Source of the DNA: Collinsella aerofaciens
GTDB taxonomy: Bacteria > Actinomycetota > Coriobacteriia > Coriobacteriales > Coriobacteriaceae
Length of the DNA: 13,575 bases
Reading direction: 5' to 3'
NCBI GenBank assembly: GCA_014846205.1
Contig: RKAY01000068.1
Location: 1-13,575, forward strand
Positions 7,401 through 13,575 of the stretch are shown piece after piece. How positions within the stretch are numbered: position 1 is the stretch's first letter; the number at the start of each line of letters is the position of its first letter. The notes under the pieces are model-generated. The model was not told where the DNA came from and searched no databases. It saw nothing but the letters and a program-made list of their open reading frames with translations. Both the position numbers and the translations under genes were made by a program.

Positions 7401-7572
7401 ACGCCAGCCTGCTGGGTGCTGGAGCATTAAACTCCTGCACCTCGGGATCAAAACCGTGGTTGCGAAAGATTTGAGCGATATCCTCGGCAGCCAAACGCTC
7501 CTCTTCGCTGCACGCGGGCGTGATGCCGGTGTTCTGCAGCAGGTGGTTAATATAATTCTGGGTGTTCGCCAT
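4450..7572 (-). CDS. Multi-pass membrane protein with a split, degenerate M28 peptidase fold
   Basis: 1040 residues. The ATG at 7572-7570 (MANTQNYINHLL) is chosen over one 90 bp upstream because GGAG sits 5 nt before it and the extension looks non-coding. Two hydrophobic pairs (about 56-95 and 158-207) suggest four membrane helices, with a soluble loop between them. M28-like parts are VVAHYDSP (H138, D140), SSVAAMLGVMDNV (224-236) and, after a long insertion, IWFVATGASD (900-909), FFINLESIGAG (930-940) and DDLPYNVNP (1015-1023). Residues that normally bind zinc look changed: Cys222 where the bridging Asp is expected, Ser-Asp (908-909) for Glu-Glu, and no His near 1019. Catalysis is therefore doubtful. 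The insertion (about 240-890) is rich in Ala, Pro, Glu and Asp, holds a charged probable coiled coil (525-568) and six T-x-x-F motifs between 576 and 765, and ends with a basic patch (815-830). Function unknown. Confidence 0.8.
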   Translation of the reverse strand: MANTQNYINHLLQNTGITPACSEEERLAAEDIAQIFRNHGFDPEVQEFNAPAPSRLAFAVTGILAFAGALLMGIGGGVGLVGTLLAIVGAALYVLERTGRPVISRLGKTGVSQNVIAYHKASGPLASPRNRPVVVVAHYDSPRAELLARESYAPYRALIAKLLPIATVAPAAIAILRILPLPGALKVLLWIVAILASLVALANAANIIANRFVLPYTSGSVCNKSSVAAMLGVMDNVAPYQGENEFPNDIPFDTYFGEQKRRAEEMARAAAEYAAAQQQNDYGNTIEYEEPSYTEDEFGQPLAADPEQDEAPDEQIDGFEGASADATLIGTIAPEAQDQAVQTEVATEEALAAGPAEEPVAVEPVEPEPKLYRNAVGNIRFGSDAIRALGMLPESCSLVYDEGEEPAFEPEPISEAQEPVSDVPAAAAEPVSAPSSDVEPEAEPALDPAAGLDILAPATPEQAEDDSADEGYDEYSQRVSYESDTDFSAELPSTTPHADIASAFSSLGASASNFFKGAFAKGKKLVDDFEEKRAAAREAAEQEAIAQQQASEAERERAAQEFEQNEAERPAPADPTTSFEASQPTSADVAEATTSFEAQQPVDNTVSFDATMTFEKQGTAIAEPISVSDEAGDAAAATEDAVDDAADSVEDNVPEQIEVPVVEPNSSAVDEAPKTDESRPYSTQIFTMPTPSEPGATVANVVPTQDETVDSLMAQISSRVPSRTQMNIPDPASAPAPSSSPLASVPDPSLPSMQQANVASRTSLFDLPDPSAQTDDPFVTAQGSEPSSAPVAPSMPVAPDVRPLETISAPSTTPKPQKRGIGGLFGRKKKSDQDSMSDWLGVDDDYDAKKSGRGIGSWDNFEDDEDGWKGGATSSDGASNEDMLAAVASMGDDELLGHDIWFVATGASDCDGAGMKAFLASHRDKLRGVFFINLESIGAGRISVVTVEGEQQLLKGDRRIMNLVSKVCKAFHVDCGAFEMPYAKTDAYAALEASRRALTIAGVDGPRLACARTEDDLPYNVNPTNIATVSEVVTEVIRRS

Positions 7573-7770
7573 GTGCGCTCCACATCCATAATCCGACAAA
7601 TAGGCCCAATGCATGCACATTAGGACCGTATATAGTCGAAAGTATACCCCGAGCGGACGCAAACGGCGGAATTCCGGTTACGTTAACGCCCCATACGGAC
7701 ATGGATATAGCCTAATCTCCATATCGGACTAAAATCATGGCATCGAACAACCTTCTCATGCGAGGATTCT
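7573..7770. promoter_or_regulatory. Divergent intergenic region with small palindromes
   Basis: This 198-bp gap separates the M28-like gene (minus) from the first WYL regulator (plus) and must hold both promoters. For the minus strand TATACT (7646-7641) is a good -10 box without a clear -35. For the plus strand TTAACG (7683-7688), 17 nt, TATAGC (7706-7711) is one weak candidate and TAAAAT (7730-7735) another -10. Two exact palindromes lie side by side near the centre: CGGAATTCCG (7667-7676) and CGTTAACG (7681-7688). A near-direct repeat, CCATACGGAC (7691-7700) and CCATATCGGAC (7719-7729), lies closer to the regulator. These are candidate operators, perhaps for the WYL proteins. The regulator's ribosome binding site is GAGGA (7762-7766), 4 nt before its ATG. 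Confidence 0.4.
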
Positions 7771-8793
7771 ATGACGGCAAGCACAACGACCGCAGCAAAT
7801 AAAAAGAGTTCGGCAGAGCCGGGCTACGACAAAACTGCCCAGCGTATCCTCAATCTTTTCTTCGTACTCAACAGTTCTCCCGAACCGCTGACTACCGAGC
7901 AGATCGTTTTGGACTCCGATTTGGGCTACGGCTCGGGCAATATCGATTCGGACAAACGCAAGTTTCGTCGTGACCGCGAAAAACTACTCGAGCGCGGCAT
8001 CGTGATTAAGGAGGTTCGCGCTCCCGGCTCCCAGGAAACCGAAGAAAGTGCCTGGGCCGTCGACCGTGACCACACGTTTGCCGCCGGCGGCCTGATTACC
8101 GCCGAGGACGCAGACATCCTTATGGACGCCATAGACCAGATGCTCGCCGCCGGATCGTCCACTTTTTCCACCCCGCTCGCCGATATTCGGTCCAAGATCG
8201 CATACCTGACCGGCGAGGCGGACGTCCCGGAGACGCCCGCCCTGCGCTCTCCTATGGTTGATGCCGTATGGAGCGCTTTCGCCGAGCGTTGCGCGCTGCG
8301 CTTTCTGTATCAAAACGGACGCGGGGAACAGCGTCAACGCACCGTCTGCGTCTACGGCATGTTCGAGCGCGAGGGCATTTCGTATTTCTGCGGTCTGGAT
8401 GATGCATCCGGTACCGTTAGGACATTTCGCTGCGACCGCATCGTCCGCGCCTGGAAACCTTCCGGCTCCTACACTATCCCCAGTGACTTTAACCTCAATG
8501 ACCAGCTGTTCTTTGAGTTCGATTTTGCCGACCGCGACCCCATCGCGGCCACATTCTCGTTTGCGGCCGAAACGCCGGCGGACATGGTCCACGCCCTCAC
8601 GCAAGGACGCGGAAACCTCGATCGCGCAGACAAAAGATGGACATGGACCGTTGGTGTGCGCGACCTAGATGCCGCCGCTTCATTTTGTATGGAGCACAGC
8701 GCCGACAGCATGAGGCCCGTAGCGCCCGATGCACTCAAACAGGCTTGGAATCGCCTCATCGAAAGGACGGTGAACGCCCATGTCTGTGCGTAA
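7771..8793 (+). CDS. WYL-domain transcriptional regulator (first of a pair)
   Basis: 340-residue DNA-binding protein of the DeoR-like WYL class. Residues about 22-82 form a winged helix-turn-helix with the family signature (LTTEQIVLDSD..., KRKFRRDREKLLERGIVI). Residues about 160-235 are the WYL domain, seen in RFLYQNGRGEQRQRTVCVYG and TFRCDRIVRAWKP. The eponymous W-Y-L triplet is replaced by Ser204-Tyr205-Phe206. Residues about 245-335 match the usual C-terminal extension of WYL proteins. The domain order resembles PafB/PafC, heterodimeric DNA-damage regulators of actinobacteria; WYL domains are generally thought to bind a ligand or nucleic acid. It overlaps the second WYL gene by 14 nt, so the two are coupled. 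It is divergent from the M28-like gene. The exact regulon cannot be read from the sequence. Confidence 0.88.
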   Translation: MTASTTTAANKKSSAEPGYDKTAQRILNLFFVLNSSPEPLTTEQIVLDSDLGYGSGNIDSDKRKFRRDREKLLERGIVIKEVRAPGSQETEESAWAVDRDHTFAAGGLITAEDADILMDAIDQMLAAGSSTFSTPLADIRSKIAYLTGEADVPETPALRSPMVDAVWSAFAERCALRFLYQNGRGEQRQRTVCVYGMFEREGISYFCGLDDASGTVRTFRCDRIVRAWKPSGSYTIPSDFNLNDQLFFEFDFADRDPIAATFSFAAETPADMVHALTQGRGNLDRADKRWTWTVGVRDLDAAASFCMEHSADSMRPVAPDALKQAWNRLIERTVNAHVCA

Positions 8794-9697
8794 ACTCACG
8801 AGCGAGCAAAGGCTCTCGCGCGCCATCGACATCATGGAAGCCCTCTACGCCGCTGGCGAGAAGGGCATGGATCGCAGTAAAATCTGCAGTCGCTTCGACA
8901 TCACTGGTACTTCACTCGATGAGATTATCGGCATCATTTCGACGCTCGCCGACCGCGAATCGGGGGCACGCGTCATCTGCGAATGCCGTGACGAGCGCGT
9001 CATTCTGACGGGCGAGGCAGGCCGTGTGCTGCCGTTGCGTCTCAGTGTGGCCGAGGGCGCCGTACTCAACCATGAACTTGAGTCGTTAGGCATCGAACCG
9101 GCAACGGCAGCGCGCATCCGCCGCGCGCTTCTGCCCGAGGAACTGGGGTATAACCAGCGCGTTGTCGACACCGTTGCGCGCGGCTCCCATTGGCAGCAGC
9201 TCAATTGCGCCATCCAGGACGGCGTTCGCTGCCGTATCGCCTATCGCTCGCTTGGCGACGAGCACGCGCGGGAGCGTACCATTGACCCCCTGCGCATTAT
9301 GACGAACGGCGATAGCATGTACCTGGTAGCCTGGGACACCGAGCAGGATGCGCAGCGCCGCTATCGCCTCGACAAGATCGAGGATATCGTCCTGACCGAC
9401 GGCTCGGTCGAGCGGCACCACTCAAAGATTACGACCCTTCAAGACTCGCTTGCGAAAGCGGGGCGCGAAACAAAGCTCGCGATGCCGCTCGATCTTGCCG
9501 ACCATCTAGACTGGGCGGGCATCACATCGGCCAACCGGGCTGACGAGGACACGGCAATCGTAACCGTTCGCTACACGTCCGAAGCGTGGCTATTTGCCCA
9601 AGTTGTGGCAAAGGGCGGAGCCATCCGCATCATGGATGACCCCGCCCTGTCAAAGCGCCTGTGCGACTATGCGGAGACGCTCGCCTGTCCGCTCTAA
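8780..9697 (+). CDS. WYL-domain transcriptional regulator (second of a pair)
   Basis: 305 residues. The ATG lies inside the end of the preceding WYL gene (14-nt overlap), with GGTGA (8769-8773) 6 nt upstream; translational coupling is likely. An N-terminal helical DNA-binding-like region (about 5-80: RLSRAIDIMEALYAAGEKGMDRSKICSRF) is followed by a linker. The WYL domain (about 135-215) is clear in CRIAYRSLGDEHARERTIDPLRI, the triplet Met180-Tyr181-Leu182, and RRYRLDKIEDIVLTD. A C-terminal extension runs from about 230 to 300. The N-terminal wing is less canonical than in its partner, so the two could work as a heterodimer in the manner of PafB and PafC; this is inferred from arrangement only. 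Its stop codon overlaps the dinG stop by 4 bp on the opposite strand, with no room for a terminator between them. Confidence 0.87.
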   Translation: MSVRKLTSEQRLSRAIDIMEALYAAGEKGMDRSKICSRFDITGTSLDEIIGIISTLADRESGARVICECRDERVILTGEAGRVLPLRLSVAEGAVLNHELESLGIEPATAARIRRALLPEELGYNQRVVDTVARGSHWQQLNCAIQDGVRCRIAYRSLGDEHARERTIDPLRIMTNGDSMYLVAWDTEQDAQRRYRLDKIEDIVLTDGSVERHHSKITTLQDSLAKAGRETKLAMPLDLADHLDWAGITSANRADEDTAIVTVRYTSEAWLFAQVVAKGGAIRIMDDPALSKRLCDYAETLACPL

Positions 9698-12588
9698 TGT
9701 CGTCGGTCGTGCGCCTGTCGCCATAGCTGCAGGTAGTGGCCGATCTGGGCTGACTCGATACGCTGGTATGAACTGGTGGGCAGCGATGTCAAAAACTTCT
9801 TGCCATACCCCTTCGTCACCAGGCGAGGATCCGCCAAGATCAGCACACCGCTATCGGTCGACGAGCGAATCAAACGCCCCGCGGCCTGCTTGACCTCGAG
9901 CACCGCCTCGGGTAGCGAATAGCGCGCCCAAGCGCGGTCCTCGCGCAGGTTACGCTCGCAGGAGAGCGGATCGGTAGGGCTGGAGAACGGCAGCTTGGGA
10001 ATGATGACACATCGCAGCGTCTCACCGCTGGCGTCAAAGCCCTCCCAAAAGGCCTTGAGAGCGAAGAGCGACGAAGCCGGCTCATTGATAAACCGGTCGC
10101 GTAGGCGACGAGGAGATGAGTTGCGTTGTTGGCAGTTGAGCTCCAGACCCGCACGGGCAAGCTTGGGCTCAACGCGAGCGTACAGGTCCTCCATGTCGCG
10201 CCGGTTGGTGAACAGCGTGAGCACCGATCCGCCCATGGCGAGGTGCGCATCGACCAGCACATGTTCAAGGGATGCCAGATATGCCTCGCGGTCGCGCGGA
10301 TCGGGAATATCTCCGGCGACCACTACGGCCATGTTCGAATCGAAGTCGTAGCTCGAATCAAGATGGAGCGACGATGACGTCGACGCACCGATGCGATCGA
10401 GCCCGACAGCATGGTTGAAGTGCTCAAAGCTTTTGGACACCGTCATGGTCGCTGAGGCAAAGATAGCCGTGTGAACCTCGGGCAGCCACTCGGTTGCCAA
10501 GGCCTCGCCAATGTCGATGCGCTCTGCGGTCATCGACTCTCCGCCGGCACGCAGCCTGCAATTGACCTGCAGGGAGTACACATAGTGTTCATCGGTGCCA
10601 TCAATGATGAGTTTGAGGTTCTCGGCCAGCTCGTGCAGGCGGCGCGAGATTTCACCCAGGTCGACAACGACCTCGGGCTTGTCGGCAGCGACGGCTTGCA
10701 CCAGCGCGTCGACGCTCTTGTCAGCCTGTTCCAATGCGTCGATGGCAGCGTAGGCCGACTGCAGGAAATCACGCCAGTCGTCCGACTCGCGCAGCTCCGG
10801 ACCTATCCACAGGTTCGCGTTGTCATAGCCCCCGCGGGCACGGCGGCCAAGCTCGCGGACACCATCAAATACGTCGGCGATCGCCATGCTCGCGCGGGCA
10901 ACCGTCGACGTCGCTTTGGCAGTAAGTCCCAGGTAGAGCGTAGAGCCCTCGGATGTCGCCAAATCGCGGGAGACCTGGCTCAACGCACCGGTGCTCGAAC
11001 CGCCCAGACGCTCAAACAGAACGCGCGATTCGTCCGCCGAGACCACGCGCGCCCACTGACGACGTGCCTCGCGCTCGATAGAATGGGCCTCGTCGATTAC
11101 CCAATGACGAATCGGAGGCAAAATCCTTCCCTCGGCCGCAACATTGCGGAACAGCAGAGAATGATTCGTAACAACTACATCGGCATGCGCCGCGCGACGG
11201 CGTGCACCGTGGACGAGGCATTTATCAGGGAAAAACGGGCAGAGGCGACGAGCGCACTCGCGCGAGGCCGTCGTAAAGTCGGGACGGTTGACGCTGCGCC
11301 AGCGAATGCCAAGCGAATCAAGGTCGCCGTCGGCTGACTGGCAGACGTATGCCATGATCACGGCAACCGCCGTAAGCGTGTCGGCGGGATCACGTTTGGT
11401 TGTAATTTCGACTTGGCTGCGGCTCATACGCTCAAGCTTGCGCAAACACGGATAGTGGTCGTATCCCTTCAATGCGCAAAACGACAAGCCACCCGGCAGT
11501 TGCTCGGCAAGTTTTGGCAGCTCATGATACATGAGCTGGTCGGCGAGGTTATTCGATTTGGTCGCAATGCCAACGGTGATGTTATTACGCCGCGCCGCCT
11601 CGGCGAACGGCACCAGATACGCCATCGATTTACCGACGCCCGTGCCCGCCTCGATCACGCGATGGGTACCCGTGACCAGCGCATCGCGCACCTCGAGCGC
11701 CATTGCGATCTGCTCATCACGCGGCTCGTAGGTGGGATACATGCGATTGACCAGGCCACCTGGCGCATAGTCCGCCTCAATCTCCTCACGACTCGGCATC
11801 TTGAGGACCGGAAGTTCGTCTGCGTCCACCCGATCGTCGGCGCGATCTGCCTTGAGAACGTCAGCGCGAGCTGCGCTGAGAGAGAAGATGGGCCCGGGGT
11901 TCTGCCCCGCCAAGAACGAAAAGATAGGACGATAGGACCAGGGCACATCGGGGTGCATGTCGGCCAGGCGCGCCATAAGGCCTTGGGGCAAGTCGGTGAG
12001 TGCCACGAGCAACACGCGCCACACGCCGCACAGGGCATCGACATCGGCGTTGGCGCGGTGCGAAACCGAATCGCAGCCGAACAGGTCGGCCATAAAAGAC
12101 AGCTTGTGCGAAGCCAAGCGCGGAAGCGCGATGCGCGACAGCGCCAATGAATCAATCCAGATATCGCTCACGTTGACACCGCCCTTAACCGACTCGATAA
12201 ACGATCGGTCGAAGGTGGCGTTATGCGCGATCACCGGGCATCCGCCGACAAAATCGGCGAGGGCAGACACGGCCTCAACGGCTGACGGAGCATCGGCCAC
12301 GTCAGCGTTCGTGATGCTTGTGAGCTCGGTAATCTCGGCGGGAATCAGCTGCCTGGGATGCACAAAAGTATCAAAACGCTCTACGACCTCGCGGCCCGAA
12401 AGACGGGCCGCGGAAATCTCGATAAGTTCGTTGTCTTGCACCGACAAACCCGTGGTCTCGGTATCGAGGACGATGACATCCTCCTCGATTAGACCGAACG
12501 ACTGCGTCTTGGCGCGCTCGGCAAGCGTGGCATAGGCATCGATGACAAATTTCGGCGTTCCAGGAGATACAGCGTCCTCGATTAGCAT
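9694..12588 (-). CDS. dinG: DinG-type ATP-dependent helicase with N-terminal DnaQ-like exonuclease
   Basis: 964 residues. The N-terminal 3'-5' exonuclease domain (about 35-195) has the DEDD residues: D42-x-E44 (VLDTETTGL), D127 (HNATFD), and H177/D182 (HRANADVDA). The helicase part has Walker A EAGTGVGKS (313-321), the DEAH box (499-502), SATM before the second RecA fold, and QAAGRLIRS as motif VI near the C-terminus. Four cysteines (C381, C445, C450, C457) sit where XPD/DinG proteins bind a 4Fe-4S cluster. This fusion is the form usual in Gram-positive bacteria. It should resolve or process unusual DNA or DNA-RNA structures during repair and replication, in the cytosol; in some Gram-positives the fused protein acts mainly as a nuclease. 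The ATG overlaps the ddl stop by 7 nt (ATGCTAA), and no strong ribosome binding site precedes it, which fits coupling to ddl. The C-terminus runs into the WYL gene tail by 4 bp. Confidence 0.93.
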   Translation of the reverse strand: MLIEDAVSPGTPKFVIDAYATLAERAKTQSFGLIEEDVIVLDTETTGLSVQDNELIEISAARLSGREVVERFDTFVHPRQLIPAEITELTSITNADVADAPSAVEAVSALADFVGGCPVIAHNATFDRSFIESVKGGVNVSDIWIDSLALSRIALPRLASHKLSFMADLFGCDSVSHRANADVDALCGVWRVLLVALTDLPQGLMARLADMHPDVPWSYRPIFSFLAGQNPGPIFSLSAARADVLKADRADDRVDADELPVLKMPSREEIEADYAPGGLVNRMYPTYEPRDEQIAMALEVRDALVTGTHRVIEAGTGVGKSMAYLVPFAEAARRNNITVGIATKSNNLADQLMYHELPKLAEQLPGGLSFCALKGYDHYPCLRKLERMSRSQVEITTKRDPADTLTAVAVIMAYVCQSADGDLDSLGIRWRSVNRPDFTTASRECARRLCPFFPDKCLVHGARRRAAHADVVVTNHSLLFRNVAAEGRILPPIRHWVIDEAHSIEREARRQWARVVSADESRVLFERLGGSSTGALSQVSRDLATSEGSTLYLGLTAKATSTVARASMAIADVFDGVRELGRRARGGYDNANLWIGPELRESDDWRDFLQSAYAAIDALEQADKSVDALVQAVAADKPEVVVDLGEISRRLHELAENLKLIIDGTDEHYVYSLQVNCRLRAGGESMTAERIDIGEALATEWLPEVHTAIFASATMTVSKSFEHFNHAVGLDRIGASTSSSLHLDSSYDFDSNMAVVVAGDIPDPRDREAYLASLEHVLVDAHLAMGGSVLTLFTNRRDMEDLYARVEPKLARAGLELNCQQRNSSPRRLRDRFINEPASSLFALKAFWEGFDASGETLRCVIIPKLPFSSPTDPLSCERNLREDRAWARYSLPEAVLEVKQAAGRLIRSSTDSGVLILADPRLVTKGYGKKFLTSLPTSSYQRIESAQIGHYLQLWRQAHDRRH

Positions 12589-13547
12589 GCAACGCCCGCT
12601 CGACGAAGGCCCATGCGAATCAGGCTGTCACAGACCTGGGGGAACGTCATATCGTCGGTATGGCGAATCTCGTCCGGATACAGCGACGTATCCGTCATGC
12701 CGGGAATGGTGTTGGTCTCGAGAATGACGGGGCCGTCTTCACTCACGATAAAGTCACTGCGCGAAATGCCCAGACAGCCGAGGGCCTTGTGGGCAGCGCA
12801 AGCAAGCTCCTGGGCGCGGGCATAGTTTTCAGGCGAAATCTGCGCCGGAATACGGTGGATATCCGTAGGGTCGACGTACTTAACGTCCAAGTCGTAGAAC
12901 TCACAGTCCTCAGGCTTGCGAATCTCGACGATCGGCAGGGCACGCACATCGTCCTCGCCGTAAACGCCTACCGTAATCTCGGTTCCCTCGATGCACTTCT
13001 CGACAAGCACTTTGTCACCATACTCGAACGCCTTCTTGATGGCAGCCGGCAGCTCGGAAGGCTCATGCACCAGCGAAATGCCGTAGCTCGAACCATTAAC
13101 AGCAGGCTTCACAAAGCAGCGTTCGCCACAGACTTCGACGATATGGTCGATATCGACCTCGTCACCCGTCTCGAGCGCCATTCCGGGGGCGATGGGGATC
13201 CCCGCCTTGGCGTACAGGAGCTTGGACACCTCTTTGTCCGCACCGCAAGCGCTGGCAAGAACGCCCGATGCCGTGTAGGGGATACCTAAGGTCTCCATGG
13301 CGCCCTGCATGGCGCCATCCTCGCCGCCAGCACCGTGCATGGCGATAAACGCCACATCGAAGCCGCCAGTCGCCATAGTCACCATAAAGTCATCGGCGGC
13401 CGTATCGAGCAGCTCCACCGAAGTGTAGCCAGCCTCCTTCAAGGCCACCACGACGTTTTTTCCCGAATTGAGCGAAATCTCGCGCTCAGCGGAATGACCG
13501 CCCGCCAAGACCGCTACGTGCATGTTCTCTAGGCTTTTACCCGGCAT
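12582..13547 (-). CDS. ddl: D-alanine--D-alanine ligase
   Basis: 321-residue cytosolic ATP-grasp enzyme that joins two D-alanines for the end of the peptidoglycan pentapeptide. Motifs seen: AGGHSAEREISLNSG (15-29), MHGAGGEDG (70-78), the ATP-grasp segments FVKPAVNGSSYGIS (145-158) and VEKCIEGTEITVGV (182-195), the omega-loop Lys223-Tyr224, and RSDF...ILETNTIPGMTDTSLYP (263-291) with metal-binding E277 and N279. The Lys-Tyr in the omega loop matches true D-Ala-D-Ala ligases rather than the D-Ala-D-Lac ligases of the VanA type, so this is the housekeeping enzyme. Length is normal for the family. The start at 13547 is backed by AGGAGGAG 7 nt upstream, although Met9 would also give an intact domain. 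It is followed directly by dinG with overlapping stop and start. The 28 bases upstream to the window edge show no promoter. Confidence 0.96.
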   Translation of the reverse strand: MPGKSLENMHVAVLAGGHSAEREISLNSGKNVVVALKEAGYTSVELLDTAADDFMVTMATGGFDVAFIAMHGAGGEDGAMQGAMETLGIPYTASGVLASACGADKEVSKLLYAKAGIPIAPGMALETGDEVDIDHIVEVCGERCFVKPAVNGSSYGISLVHEPSELPAAIKKAFEYGDKVLVEKCIEGTEITVGVYGEDDVRALPIVEIRKPEDCEFYDLDVKYVDPTDIHRIPAQISPENYARAQELACAAHKALGCLGISRSDFIVSEDGPVILETNTIPGMTDTSLYPDEIRHTDDMTFPQVCDSLIRMGLRRAGVAC

Positions 13548-13575
13548 GGGCAGACTCCTCCTCTATAATTTCTGC

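Noticed and set aside
5929..7623. A 564-codon open frame on the plus strand opposite the M28-like gene
   Set aside because: It is a by-product of GC-rich codon use on the other strand: the minus-strand frame has a ribosome binding site, membrane helices and recognisable peptidase-like motifs, while this frame gives Arg/Gly-rich text without domains.
7573..7662. N-terminal extension of the M28-like protein by 30 residues
   Set aside because: The ATG at 7662 lacks a ribosome binding site and the extension would cover the likely promoter; the ATG at 7572 has GGAG 5 nt upstream.
10471..11337. A 288-codon open frame on the plus strand inside dinG
   Set aside because: It lies fully opposite the helicase domain, which carries all expected motifs; no ribosome binding site or domain is seen.
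13564..13569. TATAAT on the plus strand at the right edge
   Set aside because: It would drive transcription off the window with no visible gene or -35 box before it at the right distance; most likely chance.
13537..13575. Possible C-terminus of an upstream minus-strand gene (frame ending EIIEEESAHAG, stop at 13537)
   Set aside because: The frame is open to the window edge and would overlap ddl by 11 nt, but 12 codons are too few to tell a gene end from chance.
1..13575. CRISPR array, insertion sequence, or toxin-antitoxin/defence module
   Set aside because: No regularly spaced direct repeats, transposase motifs, or recognisable nuclease-immunity gene pairs were seen outside dinG.

Overview
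The window reads as chromosome of a high-GC Gram-positive gut actinobacterium of the class Coriobacteriia, most likely Collinsella or a close relative. This is inferred from gene content and style: paired WYL regulators, a DinG-type helicase fused to an exonuclease, a sortase-type surface adhesin made of SpaA/CnaB modules, a GC-rich composition, and a PurB start reading MIDRYTRPEMGHI. No search was run, so the genus is an inference.

Layout. At the left edge is the first 13 codons of purB on the minus strand. Then come a hairpin-rich stretch (144-285) that begins with a copy of the 3' end of a tRNA-Gly gene, a strong hairpin terminator (292-326), and the intact tRNA-Gly(CCC) gene (335-409, minus) with its promoter. 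A plus-strand gene (708-4139) encodes a large secreted adhesin: signal peptide, thioester domain (Cys70/Gln128), six CnaB/SpaA-like stalk domains, a C-terminal domain, and an unusual LPSTS sorting signal. It ends at a 12-bp hairpin shared with two converging minus-strand genes. These are a 1040-residue membrane protein built on a degenerate M28 peptidase fold split by an insertion of about 650 mostly low-complexity residues (4450-7572), followed 19 bp later by a 71-residue single-pass membrane protein (4215-4430). A 198-bp divergent intergenic region with two small palindromes separates this pair from two overlapping WYL-domain regulators on the plus strand (7771-8793, 8780-9697). These converge with a 4-bp overlap on dinG (9694-12588, minus), whose start overlaps the stop of D-alanine--D-alanine ligase ddl (12582-13547, minus).

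How the genes fit together. ddl and dinG form a translationally coupled unit joining peptidoglycan precursor synthesis to an ATP-dependent helicase/nuclease. The WYL pair resembles the PafB/PafC arrangement of actinobacteria, where such regulators control DNA-damage responses; its position opposite dinG is suggestive only. The adhesin is a self-contained surface factor with no sortase gene in the window. The M28-like/small membrane protein pair has no known function. The least explained parts are that pair, with its recurring T-x-x-F motifs, and the tRNA-end-bearing hairpin element.
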